A stretch of 64,000 nucleotides of DNA, taken from Saitoella complicata NRRL Y-17804 (taxonomy: Eukaryota > Ascomycota > Saitoellomycetes > Saitoellales > Saitoellaceae). Of the stretch, positions 49,569 through 62,321 are shown one piece after another; position 1 is the stretch's first letter, and every line of letters begins with the position of its first letter. Both the position numbers and the translations under genes were made by a program. The stretch spans positions 775,514 to 839,513 of the forward strand of contig NW_017566992.1 of the NCBI RefSeq assembly GCF_001661265.1. Reading direction: 5' to 3'. The notes under the pieces are model-generated. The model was not told the origin of the DNA. It worked only from the letters and a program-made list of their open reading frames with translations, and did not search any database.

Positions 49569-51800
49569 ATGATCGACCACCTCCTCGGCCGTCCCTCAAC
49601 AGACCTCAAACGCCTCCAAGTCCTCCTCGTCGCCCTCTCCTGGCTCGTCTTCCTGAGAAAAGGCCACCCAAACGGCCCACCCCTCCTCCGACGCTTCTTC
49701 CGATGGCTGGGTCGGCGAGAGGTCAGGGGTAGGGTTACGAGTTGGCATGTGTTTTGTTTGACGATGACGGGGATGTACGTTCTCAAGAATCTGGATAAGT
49801 TGTTGGGATTGGGTGCGCCGGAGCCTTTGGCCAGAATGGTACTCCCCCTTTCTCCGTTCTCCCCGGGATAAATGCTAATAGTAATGGACACGCAGTACTC
49901 CCGCTCCTTCTACCGCGCAACCTGGCTCACAACAGCCCTCGACGCAGGCTTCTGGACAGCCGCAAAACTAAACCCAGAATGGCTCCGCGATATAGCAAGT
50001 CTCATCTTCAGCGCCTACTACCTCATCTTCGCAGATCAAGCCGACGAAAAAGTCAGAAAAATTAGGGCGATGATTACGGTGGAGCATTTGAGGGTGAGTT
50101 GGGAAAAACAGCTTAATCCGTATTTACATGCGATATCGGGGTTGAGGAGGCCGCGGTTGAGGATGCAGACGCAGTTTGTGATTAAGAGACCGCGGGGGTC
50201 GGCGTATACGACTCCGATCCGGGTTCATCTCTATTTTGCCGGGACGGCGGCTGAGTTGCGTAATGCGACTTCTCTCGTGCTCAACTTCCCCGGTGGAGGC
50301 TTCGTGGCGATGAACCCCCAATGCCACGAAGAATCACTCGTTCCGTGGGCGACTAGACTCGGTGTTCCGATCGTGAGCGTCGACTACGGCAAAGCACCCG
50401 AACACCCCTACCCCTGGGCCCTCGACGAATGCTTCGACACCTACCGCGCCCTCCTCCTCACAAAAGGCCGCAACATCGGACTCTCCGGCACCTCCAAACC
50501 CAAAATCGCAATCATCGGGGATTCTGCAGGCGGGAATTTCGCGGCGGGAGTCACGCTCATGATCTTGACGAGCATGCATGAGTTCCCGGGGTTGGAGATG
50601 CCGAGGGGGTTGGTGTTGATTTACCCTTTTCTGGATTTTAATATTAGTAGTTGGATGAGTGATGAGGATGTTAGGTTGTTGAGGCAGGAGAGTGGGAGGG
50701 ATGTGTATTCGAAGGGGATCATGAGGACGAAATCGCGGTTTGGGAAGGGGAGGAGGGGGAAATCCGTTCTTGACATGGAGGTCGAAGCGGATCGGGAGAG
50801 TGAGTTGGAGCGCGAAGAGGAAGAGGAAGAAGAACGGGGTGCGCATGCGGAAAAGGAGTTGGTCCCCCCCAAAAGTCCCGTCCAGCGCAAGATGGGCACA
50901 CAACTCGCCATGACCTCCCGCGTAAGTTTCTTCAACGACCGCATCATCACCCCCGAAATGATGCGCGCAATGGCAATCCTCTACCTCGGCCCCCAAAATC
51001 GGCCAGACTTCACCACAGACTACTTCCTCTCCCCCATCGTCGCGCCGAGTTCGTTGTTGGCCAAATTCCCCAAGACGTATTTTATGTGTGGGGAGAAGGA
51101 TCCGTTTGTTGATGATACTGTGTTGTTTGCGGGGAGGATAAGGGAGGCGAAGAGGAGTGCTTGGCAGAGGAGGCAGGGGTTGGGGTTGGGAATGACTTCA
51201 CAGCAAGAGGAGATGGATGAGAGGCAGTGGGTTGAGATGAGTCTTATTAAGGGTGTTAGTCATGGTGTACTACAAATGGTCTCCTTTCTCCCCGAGGCCC
51301 GGGGTGCAGTTGCCCGGTGTAGGGATTGGTTGGCCGAAATACTCAAAGATGATCCGAATCCTGGTGTTGGTGTCGAAGGGGGTGTACCGATGGGGAGGCG
51401 AACGAGTCAACAGGTTGAGGAGGGTTTGGAAAGGAAGATGATGCGTGCTCTTCATGGTCGTGAGGCTGCAGCGGGGAAAGCTGGTAGTGTGGAGGTTTTG
51501 AATGGGGATGGACATGGGGCGAATGATGAAGATGATGACGCACCACTGACATTCGCATCATCGCGTCCGTCGCCTTCGCCGGCTTTCCTCCCAACGGAAA
51601 TCGTGAGTACGTCGCCGCCTCCACTCATTACTGCTACCCTCGAGGATAAGGACAAGGCGAAGGATCCAAGGAAACATCATAAGAGGGGTGATACGTGGGA
51701 ACGCAAGAATTTGATGCAGGAGGGGGATTTGATGAGTCGGCGCAGGGCGGGGTTACTTGCTGGGTTGGTTTTTACGAAGAGGGAGGGGGAGGATGAGTAA
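49569..51800 (+). CDS. HSL-family alpha/beta-hydrolase esterase/lipase, membrane-associated
   Basis: A 724-residue hormone-sensitive-lipase-type hydrolase. Exon 49569-49838 (start MIDHLLGRPSTDLKRL, hydrophobic VLLVALSWLVFL) is joined over a 57-nt phase-0 intron to 49896-51800. The oxyanion motif is LNFPGGGFVAMNP, a PGGG variant of the usual HGGG. The nucleophile elbow is IIGDSAGGNFAAG; the acid is in GEKDPFVDDT and the His in IKGVSHGVLQM. An acidic, repetitive insertion of about 90 residues (RESELEREEEEEEERG) sits between nucleophile and acid. The long charged C-terminal extension ends in RRAGLLAGLVFTKR. The substrate could be steryl esters, acylglycerols or xenobiotic esters. Confidence 0.85.
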
Positions 51801-52374
51801 GTCTCATGACTGAGGAGGAGTCTGGGTGGGGAGGAGAGAAGATTTATAAGGTATGTAAGATACGCCGCAAGGCATGCGGGACGGTTTGAAAGGGCGTTTC
51901 GTTCTGTTTGCTTTTCAGGAGTTGTATGAGTAGGTATGAAGGGATATTTATTGCTTCGGTGAAGTACGATCCAGCTCGTCCTGATACTTCATACCAGTTG
52001 ACTTGCGGAGCGGTTACTGTCCTCTAGGCATACTGTAACGTGTTGGGCCAGCCACCACCGATCGACAGTGTAAGGGGGAACAAATCACAGGTTTGGGAAG
52101 TCACAGGAAAAACCCACCCACCGGAAGACAGATCAGACTGCTTGTCCACCCGCCCGGCGATACTACAAACGCTCCCTACCTAGCTCCGTTAGTCCCATTA
52201 GCGTAGAGTGATTTTCCAAGAGGGAAACGAGAGTCGGCCCAGCTGTCTCTCCCCAACGACAAAGAGTGTGTATTGAAGGTAACCTTTACCATACTGTAAG
52301 CCCAGAGAATATCAACCGCAACCCAGAAAGAGAAGAAATTATTTGATATGTGTATTCCAAAGACAGTGAGAACC
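51801..52374. other. Convergent intergenic region
   Basis: It lies between the stops of the esterase (+) and PFK-2/FBPase-2 (-). No gene seen. Confidence 0.5.
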
Positions 52375-53858
<1,484 letters not shown>

Positions 53859-54145
53859 TGCTGATTGTTTGGTTCTGGGGGTATATGCTGTGTTCTTGGA
53901 GGTGCACTTTCAATCATCGATGGTCTCGTCGGATTAACTCGGGGGGATGAGCGCGGAGGTGCCGGATGCAGGTGACCGCATCGGCTGATGTGACTGACGT
54001 TACTGCGAAATGAACGGGCGAAGGGAGCTTGTCGTGGAAAGTGTATTTCTTCTCGTTTTTCTATTGCTAGATTCATGCTTGTTTGCCAACTATTCGTCTC
54101 ATGCTCCTTCTAGATTAGGGTTGCTTTGGGGCATGGTCTACCGTT
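53859..54145. other. Intergenic region between two minus-strand genes
   Basis: Nothing recognisable; presumably the PFK-2 promoter and Trm1 3' region. Confidence 0.4.
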
Positions 54146-55798
54146 TCACGCCTCCTCAGTCTTCTCCTCCTTTTGCGCTTCATCGCTAGAATCTCTCTTC
54201 CTCTTCTCGCCAGTCGCCTTCGCCGCACCCGCCTTCGCCATAGGTCCCCAATTCTCCCTGGGGTTCTCCTGATACCTCACCAACCCATCACGCCTTCCTC
54301 CCATCCTCGCCTGCGTGTTCGGCGAAAAATCGATTTCGACGTTAGGCTCCCGTCTCGCCAAGATCCCTGCCGCAACGGTGTTCGCTCCGGGTTCGCCCTT
54401 AAGCGGGTGCTTCTTGATCCATGCACGCATCATGTCCCACAAGAACGAGTAGGGGGCATTCGTCTTGAAGGACCCACCCAGAGCATGCGAGTTCGAAACT
54501 TCATACCCAGCATTCAACAACGCAGAGATGGCCATCTTCAAAGGAATCGTCTCGGAATGCACCTTACTAGCCAAGATCTGCGGCGTCATGTAAAACGGCG
54601 CCTCAACCTCCTCAGACGCAACCGTACACATACCAATAATCCTCTTCTTGGTGTGATAAACGCGCTCATCACTCTTCTCCGCAATCTTAATCATCCTCTT
54701 CACGAACTCGGGGTTATGGAGGGGTCCACTCCACATCGGTCCTCCGAGGTGCTGCTTAAACCCACAGTGTTCACAGTTCGGCCCAACACTCGGACCCTGT
54801 GCAACATGGTGCTTCAGCGGCGCTTTCTCGGTCTTCCCCGGACTAGAACGTCCGAGGGGTTGCGAGGTATGCGACCCACACCCGGAACAAGTCCACGTCA
54901 ACATCGTCTGACTCGGCAAATGCTTGACATTAACCGGACTCGTCCGTACACGAATGAACATCCTGATATAGAAATCAATCGACAAACTCAACAAAGGCTC
55001 GATAGCGCGACCGTATCGGGCAGCACTGATAGCGACAGTGTTGAGAACGAGACGGAGGGCGGCTTCGTGGGTGTAGACTCCTTTAATGGGCATACCGCCG
55101 TAGTTTGCGTAACATTTCTCCGGGTATCCACCACCGGCGAGGACAGCGAGGTCCGTACATGTGATACAAAGCAAACCATCATCCTGAACACTCTGCACCG
55201 CACCATCAATGAAAGGAGCAGCAGTACCATATGGGTCCAAATCGATCACGGTGAAGGCCTTGGAGTTGGAGTACATGGCGGCGCGTGCGTCTCCCTCAGT
55301 AGGCTTGACGATGTCGAGAAGGTTGTTGTGTGCTGCGTTACGACGAATAGACTCGACTGCCTCCGCGGAAAAGTCGTTGGCGGTAACGGAGTGGACGTTC
55401 GGGATCTCGTGCGCGTAGCGAAGAGCACGAAGTCCAGACGCAGACAAAGCCTCCAAGATCGTGAACTTAGGGTTGTACTCTCCCGCCTCCTCCGTCTCCT
55501 TAACCTCTACTGCCTCCTTCATGTCCGCATCCTCAGTCTTCGCCTCAGCCTCCTTCGCAGCCCTCTTCTCCTTATTCCTTTTCTGAATCTCGTGCTTCTC
55601 CTTCTTCTTCTCAATCCACTCATCACTCCATGCCTTGATCGCCGTGATACTCAAGTCACGGTTGAATTGCTGAATGGGGTTGTAGAAGACCTCGTTGCCC
55701 TTGGGAAAGAGGATCGTGGCTTTTCCCTCGGTGATGTGGGTGAAGTCGTCGGGGTTGAAGACGGGGTGGGAGTGCGGGGTGACGATGTGAGGGTTCAT
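54146..55798 (-). CDS. TRM1: tRNA (guanine26-N2)-dimethyltransferase Trm1
   Basis: SAM-dependent enzyme that makes m2,2G26 in cytosolic and mitochondrial tRNAs. From the first in-frame ATG (55798) it is 550 residues. ATILFPKGNEVFYNPIQQFNRDLS is the N-terminal core; LEALSASGLRALRYAHE the SAM motif I; AFTVIDLDPYGTAAPFID the catalytic DPYG region. A zinc-ribbon is formed by WTCSGCGS and NCEHCGFK, followed by HLGGPMWSGPLH. The C-terminus is Lys/Glu-rich, a likely nuclear targeting region (GEKRKRDSSDEAQKEEK). The frame stays open 41 codons upstream of the ATG and reads like a mitochondrial presequence starting at a TTG (55921); see findings. It is intronless. Confidence 0.93.
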   Translation of the reverse strand: MNPHIVTPHSHPVFNPDDFTHITEGKATILFPKGNEVFYNPIQQFNRDLSITAIKAWSDEWIEKKKEKHEIQKRNKEKRAAKEAEAKTEDADMKEAVEVKETEEAGEYNPKFTILEALSASGLRALRYAHEIPNVHSVTANDFSAEAVESIRRNAAHNNLLDIVKPTEGDARAAMYSNSKAFTVIDLDPYGTAAPFIDGAVQSVQDDGLLCITCTDLAVLAGGGYPEKCYANYGGMPIKGVYTHEAALRLVLNTVAISAARYGRAIEPLLSLSIDFYIRMFIRVRTSPVNVKHLPSQTMLTWTCSGCGSHTSQPLGRSSPGKTEKAPLKHHVAQGPSVGPNCEHCGFKQHLGGPMWSGPLHNPEFVKRMIKIAEKSDERVYHTKKRIIGMCTVASEEVEAPFYMTPQILASKVHSETIPLKMAISALLNAGYEVSNSHALGGSFKTNAPYSFLWDMMRAWIKKHPLKGEPGANTVAAGILARREPNVEIDFSPNTQARMGGRRDGLVRYQENPRENWGPMAKAGAAKATGEKRKRDSSDEAQKEEKTEEA

Positions 55799-56311
55799 TG
55801 CGTCGCCGGAAATTTTGCGAATGCTGTGTTGAGCTGTGAGGGAGGTCGCAAGGACTGGGCGGATCAGTGAGAGCCCAGGAGCCGAGGGGAGTTGACGTCC
55901 GAAAAACCAGAGAGACGCCAATTTCGCGGGGAAAACCGACGAAGATCAACTAATGCGATGAAGGAGGCAAAGCCGCAAAGCTTATGATAACCGGTCTTGC
56001 AAACAGCTCTCGGACGCGACTGAAAAATAAAGTTCGATTTGCCCGTGTGCGCTCGCGTGTGGGGAGATTTTTAGTCTACGTTACATCGCGCTCGCGCCAA
56101 TTCGGGAGAGAAGGCCGGAGCGCGATTGTCCACCAGTCGTTGGAAGAGGAAACACACAGTCGAGGAGCAAAAGCAAGGTCATTATGCATACTATCAAGAT
56201 ACCTGCCTACCTACGTACATAACTTCCAGCCCGAATATAAGAATTAACGATACGCCAGATTCCCACCCACTTGTCCCAATGTTCAATATCCGTCCAAAAT
56301 CAGGTTCAAAA
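55799..56311. other. Trm1 upstream region / downstream end of the lipase gene
   Basis: It contains the open extension of the Trm1 frame up to about 55940 and otherwise nothing coding. The direction of both genes is minus, so this also holds the terminator of the PAF-AH-like gene. Confidence 0.5.
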
Positions 56312-58244
56312 TCACGCCGTCTCCGCACTCCAATCCGTTCCAACCGTCCCCTCCCTCTTATGCATCTTCCTCCCCCTTTCCACCTCCTCCGTCTCTTCCC
56401 ACTCCTCCCTCTCCCCCTCACACTCCCCCTCCGGCCTCACATGCATCCAAATCTCATTAACCTCCTCCGGAAACAAATTCTTCGGGGTGCGTGGCATACG
56501 CTTCTGTGCCGCCTCTTTCGCCTTGCGCCACGTATCGTCGACGGGGGTGTCGAGGATTGAGTCCTCTTCTGAGCGGAGCCAGCGTGCGACGCGGAGTGGC
56601 ATGACGCGTTTGAGGAATGCGAGGGAGGCGTTGATGTTGATATCCAATGCACGACGAGGGTCGATCGTGGCTTTGCAGAGGATGTGCATGAGGCATGGGT
56701 AGAGGAGTCCGAAATCAGATTGGTTTAGGTGGAAAGAACCGCGGACGGTGAGGAGGTAGGATTGTTTGTTGCAGGAACGGGCTTCGAGACAGACGCGTCT
56801 GACGGCTTGGTAATTTTCTTCCCAGTAGAGGAAGCCTTCGGATAGGATTGTCAGGACGGGTTTGTCGATTTTGTGGAAGCGGGATTTGCCGCCTTGTTTC
56901 TCTTCTTCGCCTTCGCAGTCATCGGGGTGGTTATCGTCAAAGATCCGTTCCGCTGTTCGGAGTCGTTCTTCCTCATCCGCATTCAACGTCTCAACAGCCT
57001 GATTCGGCGCCATCGGAATCGCATCCCCCCACGGATCCAACATAATTCCATACTTAGACCAGTCCATATCCGGATTCCTCAAACACGCAATTGTCGTCGC
57101 TCCACCGAAACTATGTCCCATACATACCGCGTTACGAATCTGCATTCGGCTTTTCCAGCGGGTCCAGTCGACGTCGAGGGTGGAGCGGGAGGAGGAGCCT
57201 GTATTGGGCTTTATGCGGACGTTGCGGGCAGCGAGGGAGGCGCCGTGGCCTTCGTTGATGAGATTGATTTGGTGCCAGACTTCGTCGAGTTCGGCCATGC
57301 GCATTTTCAACTGCTGATTCCTGAGTTCGTGGTCTGTCTTCTGATCCGGAGAAGTATCGTCTCGACCATCCTCGGGGTAGAGATATTCGACAACCCTTGC
57401 TTTTCCACCACTCCCCGGAACCGGATTCACCACCGTCCTCGGCCCAGACCCATCACGATGCTCAACCGCAACAACAACAAACCCATAACTCGCAAACTCC
57501 CCACAAATAGTCGAATAAACCGTCCTCGTCCCACCCAACCCATGCGAGAAAAACAACAACGGCAACAGCGGGAGCCTATCCTCCCCCTCCCCCTCACTCA
57601 TCTTCGCCTTCGGATCTTGCCTCGAATTTTGTTCGGGTGGCCAGTGTTGTGCGAGGGGCGCATTCCTCCATGCGGGAACCTTCGTCAGCCCCACCGTCCC
57701 CATAAAGAAAGCCCACGTAAACACCGGTGACAATTTCGAGAAATGACCGTACCCAACACTCGTTTGTCCCCTATCCCTACTCAACCACGTCGGCCGACTC
57801 CACCGTTTTTTCCCGCCGGGTGGCGGGCCGCATCCTGCTGTTGTGGAGGCTGGGTAGTAGATTGTGTAGAGGACTGTTTCGAGTTCCATGGCGCAGTTAC
57901 CGAATTTGTCTTGCCTCTTCGTGAATTGGCGTTTCGGTACGGGGATTTCTAGGTCTAGCATGCCGACCTGTGACTTGGTCAGTACATAGTGTCGTGTGAC
58001 GATGAATCCAGGACTGTCACCTTGTAAGGACCGCTGAAGTCTGGAAGGGACTTGATGAAGGGGATACGATCTCGGAAGGTGTGTGCATATCGAGTTTTCG
58101 GCGGTTTACTCTTTGGTTTCTCGCTGGCTTGTCATCAGCCTCTATCCCTCTTCACGACATGTCACAGTGGACGCACCTTCGAGAACCCTTCGTATGAGTG
58201 GACGTCGGGATGGGAACGGGGATGAGACGGTCGAACAGAGTCAT
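56312..58244 (-). CDS. PAF-acetylhydrolase-like alpha/beta hydrolase
   Basis: A 608-residue lipase related to platelet-activating-factor acetylhydrolase (phospholipase A2 group VII type), expected to cleave short or oxidised sn-2 acyl groups from phospholipids. Three exons: 58177-58244, 58021-58123 and 56312-57967, with two 53-nt introns (GTGCGT...CCAG; GTGACA...CACAG). Joined, they read LPDFSGPYK then VGMLDLEIPVPKRQF, the family's usual N-terminal strand. The nucleophile elbow is VCMGHSFGGATT (Ser about 343), preceded by FFSHGLGGTRTVYS and followed by PVLTILSEGFLYW and GSFHLNQSDF, the last probably carrying the catalytic His. The C-terminus is charged and lacks a clear domain. No secretion signal is apparent, so it is probably intracellular. 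Confidence 0.88.
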
Positions 58245-58537
58245 GATGTTCTCCAGTTGATCATGGAGGGGAAGGGAGAGGGAGGGAATAAAAACGGGAA
58301 CACTGTCATAAACGTCGTCCTTCGCTATGTTTAACAAAGTTGCCCGTTGCACCCGCTCGCTGTGACGTCGGTGGGCGTGTCGAATCGAGGTCGTGAAGAG
58401 ACAGTGAGAATTGTAATAATGTTCAAAACGACAGATGGCTTCATCTCATGTATACCCATGACCGGCTTTATCGTGCACCGAGGCTGCGTCGGTGTGGATA
58501 ACCGCAACTCCACTCCAACCCGTAGATCACAGAGCAA

Positions 58538-60015
58538 ATGGCCCTCCCCGCTCCATCAACACACCGCAATGGTCAACGACGACATCTGTTCTCATTTCTC
58601 AATGAAGCCCCACCACGAACGCTCATCTCCTTCTTCCTCTTCGGACTCATCAACAATGTCCTCTTCGTGATTATCCTGAGTGTATGCAGCACGCATTTAT
58701 CGCACTCCATATTCACAGTGTAATAATGGAAATCCGGACAATAGGCAGCCCTTGACCTCGTCGGTCCTCTAATACCCAAGGGTGTGGTGTTGTTGGCAGA
58801 TACACTGCCGTCTTTCGCCGTCAAACTCGCCGCACCCTACTTCTTCCACCTCGTTCCCTACCCCGTCCGCATAGTCATCTGCGTCGCACTCTCGTTTGTC
58901 GGTATGCAAGTCGTGGCGTGGGGTGCAGAGACGAATGTCCCGTTGAGGTTGTTTGGGATCGTGTTGGCGAGTTTGAGTTCGGGGATTGGGGAGATTACGT
59001 ATGTTTCACACACCCGCAAATTCGAACACGAGGCGGTGTGTTGACTTGGGTGATGGCATATAGGTTTTTGCAGTTGACGCATTTTCATCCGACGTTGTCG
59101 CTTGCGTTCTTTTCGTCTGGGACGGGTGGAGCGGGGCTTCTTGGTGGGTTCTCATATCTTGCGTTCACGACCTATATCGGTTGGTCCGTTCCCACAACGC
59201 TCAACCTGTTGTCGTTCCTCCCGTTCATTTTGGCGATTGCATACTTCTTCATCCTGCCTTCGCCGACTGGAGATGGACACCCGCCTTCTCACGCACAGTA
59301 TGCCCCGATTGCAGAGGATGAGGACGGTCGTGTTGTCCCCGCACCAGAGTTCTACACTTCGCCAGTTGCGAAGGATGGCACCTGGGTCGACGGGATGAAG
59401 CAACGCTTCCACAAGAGCAAGGCGTTGTTCATGCCATACATGCTCCCCCTCTTCATCGTCTACGTCGCAGAATACCTCATCAACCAGGGAGTGTACGTAC
59501 CCCCCCTCCTTCCTCCCTTCTTTCCTCTTCTTTTTGAAAGGGTACTGATTGATTATCGCAGCGCACCCACCCTCCTCTTCCCCTTAGAAGAAACCCCCTT
59601 CCACAGAATCCGCGACGCCTACCCAACCTACGCAACAATCTACCAACTCGGCGTCTTCCTCTCCCGCTCCTCAACCCCCCTCTATCGTCTGCACAACCTC
59701 TACGCCCCCTCCCTCCTCCAATTCACCCTCTTCGTCTTCCTCGCGCTACAATCACTCTTTTACTTCCTCCCATCCGTATACTGGATCTTTGGGATTACCT
59801 TCATAGAAGGGGTACTTGGGGGATTGGTATATGTTAATGCGTTTCATGAGGTTAGCGATAATGTTAGGAAGGAGGACAGGGAGTTTAGTATGGCGGCCGT
59901 GGGTGTGGCAGACAGTATGGGGGTTTGTTTGGCGGGGGTTATTGCCTTGGGCTTGGAGCCGGCGTTGTGTCGGTGGCAGGTTGCGGATGGGAGGCCGTGG
60001 TGTGGGATGAAGTGA
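58538..60015 (+). CDS. Btn1/battenin (CLN3) vacuolar membrane protein
   Basis: A multi-pass membrane protein of the lysosome/vacuole, orthologous to human CLN3 and yeast Btn1, involved in vacuolar pH, amino-acid homeostasis and lipid catabolism. Four exons: 58538-58681, 58745-58998, 59064-59492 and 59562-60015, with introns of 63-69 nt; 426 residues in frame. Family hallmarks are FFLFGLINNVLFVIILS joined to AALDLVGPLIPKGVVLLAD, then LSSGIGEITFLQLTHFH with SSGTGGAG across the second intron. In the second half LPLFIVYVAEYLINQG joins VAPTLLFP across the third intron, and GGLVYVNAFHEVSD lies near the end. The predicted topology is about eleven helices with a cytosolic loop around residues 210-260. 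The start is the only ATG giving the short soluble N-terminus. Confidence 0.93.
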
Positions 60016-60153
60016 AACACTCTTTGATCTTGGGAGTAGTAGCGTAGGGAGATACCAATGTGGTTTATTTGGTTTTGGTCATTTACGGACACTACGGCTT
60101 CGACGGCGTACTGGGGACCGTGACCTGCTAAGAGACCTGCTGTGCTCCTGTCC
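60016..60153. other. Short convergent spacer
   Basis: Only 138 bp separate the Btn1 stop (+) and the SR-protein stop (-), so their 3' ends probably overlap. Confidence 0.5.
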
Positions 60154-61008
60154 TCATCTTCGCGACCTAGATCTCGATCTCGACCGTGACCGTGACCGTG
60201 ACACACTTCTCGAAGGACTCCTGGTATAACTCTTCCCCCTCCCTCGTGACCTTGATTTTGGCGTATAACTCCTACTCCGACTCCGGCTCCTTGACCCACC
60301 ATAACTCGAATAACTCGGGGAGCGTCTCCGTCCATAACCACCACCGCCAGCTCTATAGGGACTCCGACTCCTTGATCGCGCACTCGGTCGATATGAATCA
60401 CCTCCTCTCCTGCCAGGCCCCCCACCCCGTCCTCTTCCCCTCCCATACCCAACCCCACCCCTCGGCCCACGCCCCGGACTAAAACTCCTACTCCGTTCCC
60501 GCCTCAGCCTACTCTCCAGCTTACTCACACTCACAACTCCCCCGTCAACCTCCGCCTCGTGCATACACTCAACGGCCCTCTCCGCTTCCTGTACAGAAGA
60601 GAAAGTAATATACGCCACGCCACGATTCACGTTCAGTTTCCGATTCATGGGGAGGTCGAGGTGGGTGATTTTGCCGTAAGGGGTGAATATTTCGCGGAGG
60701 TGGGCGGGGGTTAGGTTTTTCGTTAGGCGTTCGACGATGATCTGTGTCTTGGGTTAGTATGCCTGATATGGGGTGGAGTCAGGACGGACCTTTGGGGTGG
60801 AGATCCTGGGGGGTGGTGAGAGGCTTCGTGTCCTGCTTCGGGTTCTGGAGCGAGAGCGGCTGTAGGTGCTGTACGACCTTGTCGACCGCGACCGTGATCG
60901 CGACCGCGACATACTGCGATTGTTTGACCGTGCTCGAGAGCGCGAACGGCTTCGGCGTCGAGGAGATGGTGACCGTGACATTCGGGTTGGTGACCGGCTT
61001 GTTGGCAT
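60154..61008 (-). CDS. RNPS1-like SR-related splicing/EJC protein
   Basis: A 268-residue RNA-binding protein with one RRM between two Arg/Ser domains, the layout of RNPS1, a part of the ASAP/PSAP and exon-junction complexes that affects splicing and mRNA export. Exons 60790-61008 and 60154-60741 are joined over a 48-nt phase-0 intron (GTCCGT...CACAG). The RRM covers about residues 74-150: IIVERLTKNLTPAHLREIF for RNP2, then RGVAYITFSSVQEAERAVE for RNP1. The N-terminal RS domain is MPTSRSPTRMSRSPSPRRRS and on; the C-terminal part is Gly/Arg-rich, then RS-rich to the end. The highly repetitive AG/CG codons make the plus strand look coding but that is a shadow. Confidence 0.85.
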
Positions 61009-61355
61009 CGTTACAATTGCCGATGTTGTTTGCGTCGTGGAATTTAGATTCTTCGAGGGAGGACGTCAAGTCGCATCGGCCGAATGCAGGGTTCTCGTTT
61101 GGGTGCAGCGATTGTGAGAAAATTCCAAGTGAAGAATGGGCATGATGAATGGATGGCAATTGAATTTGTATTGGACGACTGCAATGGTCTCTTCATTCAG
61201 ATTCACAAGCGAAGGTATGCTGTGTCCGCACCAGGCGAAAGTCGACATGGCCTCCCGACGCGCAGTGATATCTCCCCATGTCCTCCCCATATCCTGCCCA
61301 TTTCGTCTTCAATTCCGTGATGTAAATGACCGTGATTCCTGGCAAGTTATTTCGC

Positions 61356-62321
61356 TCACGCCGCCTCAATAGCTTTCAAGCACACAATACTACACGCCCG
61401 CTGTCCCTCCTTCTTCAGAACCTTATACTTCCCCTCCTCCGCCTGGCAATTCGAACATGCATCCCTCGGCCCCGGCGGTACCCCAACCTTCCTCTCAAAC
61501 ACCTCGGCATACTCCGTCCCCATCCACGCTTCCGGTACCGCCAGAACTGTCCGATCTTTCGTGTCAACCCAGCGAGTTTTGGTGGGTGGAGGCGGTGGGG
61601 CGGATTCTTTAATGATGGCCTCACCGTCGGGGTTCTCTTCGTCTCGGACGGCTTTTTTCATTCCGCGCGTACTCTTTGCGCCTTTTGTTAGGAGTTTGTT
61701 GATCGTCTCTTGCTTTTCCTCTTCCAGTTTCTTCTCCGACTGGTTTTTCCTTCGACGTGCCATTTCGCTGCGTTTGAGTGCGAGCTCCGCGGCGGAGAGG
61801 TGTTTCTTTTTCTGAACTTCGTTGGAGAGTTCCATGTAGCCGCCGACGGCACCGATGTGGATGTCTTCCAGTTTGGCGCGTTGTCGGGCTGTGAGTTTTG
61901 TTGGGTCGGGAGTGCTCATCCGTGATACACCGCCGGCCTCGAGTTCCTCGTCTTCGAGAAAATCTTCTTCGTCTTCGATGTCGCTCAGGTCCTCCTCTGG
62001 CTCCTCATCCTCCACGTCGTTCTCCAACTCATCCAGGATATCGTCCACATCCTCCTCTTCTTCATCCTCGCTCTCCACTACTCTCTGACGCCGTGGCTTC
62101 GGAGGTGCCTTTGGTGTTGGCGTCGACTCGATTGTTGGTGGTCTGGGTCCGAGTTTGAGCTTGATTTTTGGTGTGGGTTTTGGTGCTGCGAATACTGGTT
62201 CTGGGGCTTCGTCTTCGACGTCAATATCCATGGCATCTGGGTCGACTTCGGAGAGATCTGAGGAGTCTGAGGACGAGAAGTCGATATCTCTCTTCTTGCC
62301 ATTCTTGTTGGGGGCCGGCAT
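61356..62321 (-). CDS. INO80 complex subunit Ies2 (INO80B, PAPA-1 domain)
   Basis: A 321-residue nuclear protein matching INO80 subunit B. Ies2 is needed to activate the ATPase of this chromatin remodeller. The first 140 residues are disordered, with acidic blocks (ESEDEEEEDVDDILDELEND, EDFLEDEELE). The PAPA-1-like region starts at TKLTARQRAKLEDIHIG and includes KKKHLSAAELALKRSEMARR and EEEKQETINKLLTKGAK. The C-terminus has a small zinc-finger-like HIT-type region, DACSNCQAEEGKYK and RACSIVCLKAIEA. The ATG at 62321 is the natural start. Single exon. It runs in the same direction as the SR-protein gene downstream, about 350 bp apart. Confidence 0.9.
   Translation of the reverse strand: MPAPNKNGKKRDIDFSSSDSSDLSEVDPDAMDIDVEDEAPEPVFAAPKPTPKIKLKLGPRPPTIESTPTPKAPPKPRRQRVVESEDEEEEDVDDILDELENDVEDEEPEEDLSDIEDEEDFLEDEELEAGGVSRMSTPDPTKLTARQRAKLEDIHIGAVGGYMELSNEVQKKKHLSAAELALKRSEMARRRKNQSEKKLEEEKQETINKLLTKGAKSTRGMKKAVRDEENPDGEAIIKESAPPPPPTKTRWVDTKDRTVLAVPEAWMGTEYAEVFERKVGVPPGPRDACSNCQAEEGKYKVLKKEGQRACSIVCLKAIEAA

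Noticed and set aside
54173-55870. A 565-codon plus-strand open frame across the whole Trm1 gene
   Set aside because: Its product is Arg/Leu-rich without domains, and the opposite strand encodes a complete Trm1; it arises from codon bias.
60186-60482. Long plus-strand frames opposite the RS domains, also 60744-61145 and 60779-61159
   Set aside because: They are shadows of the Arg/Ser-repeat codons of the RNPS1-like gene; the minus strand has the RRM, splice sites and family match.
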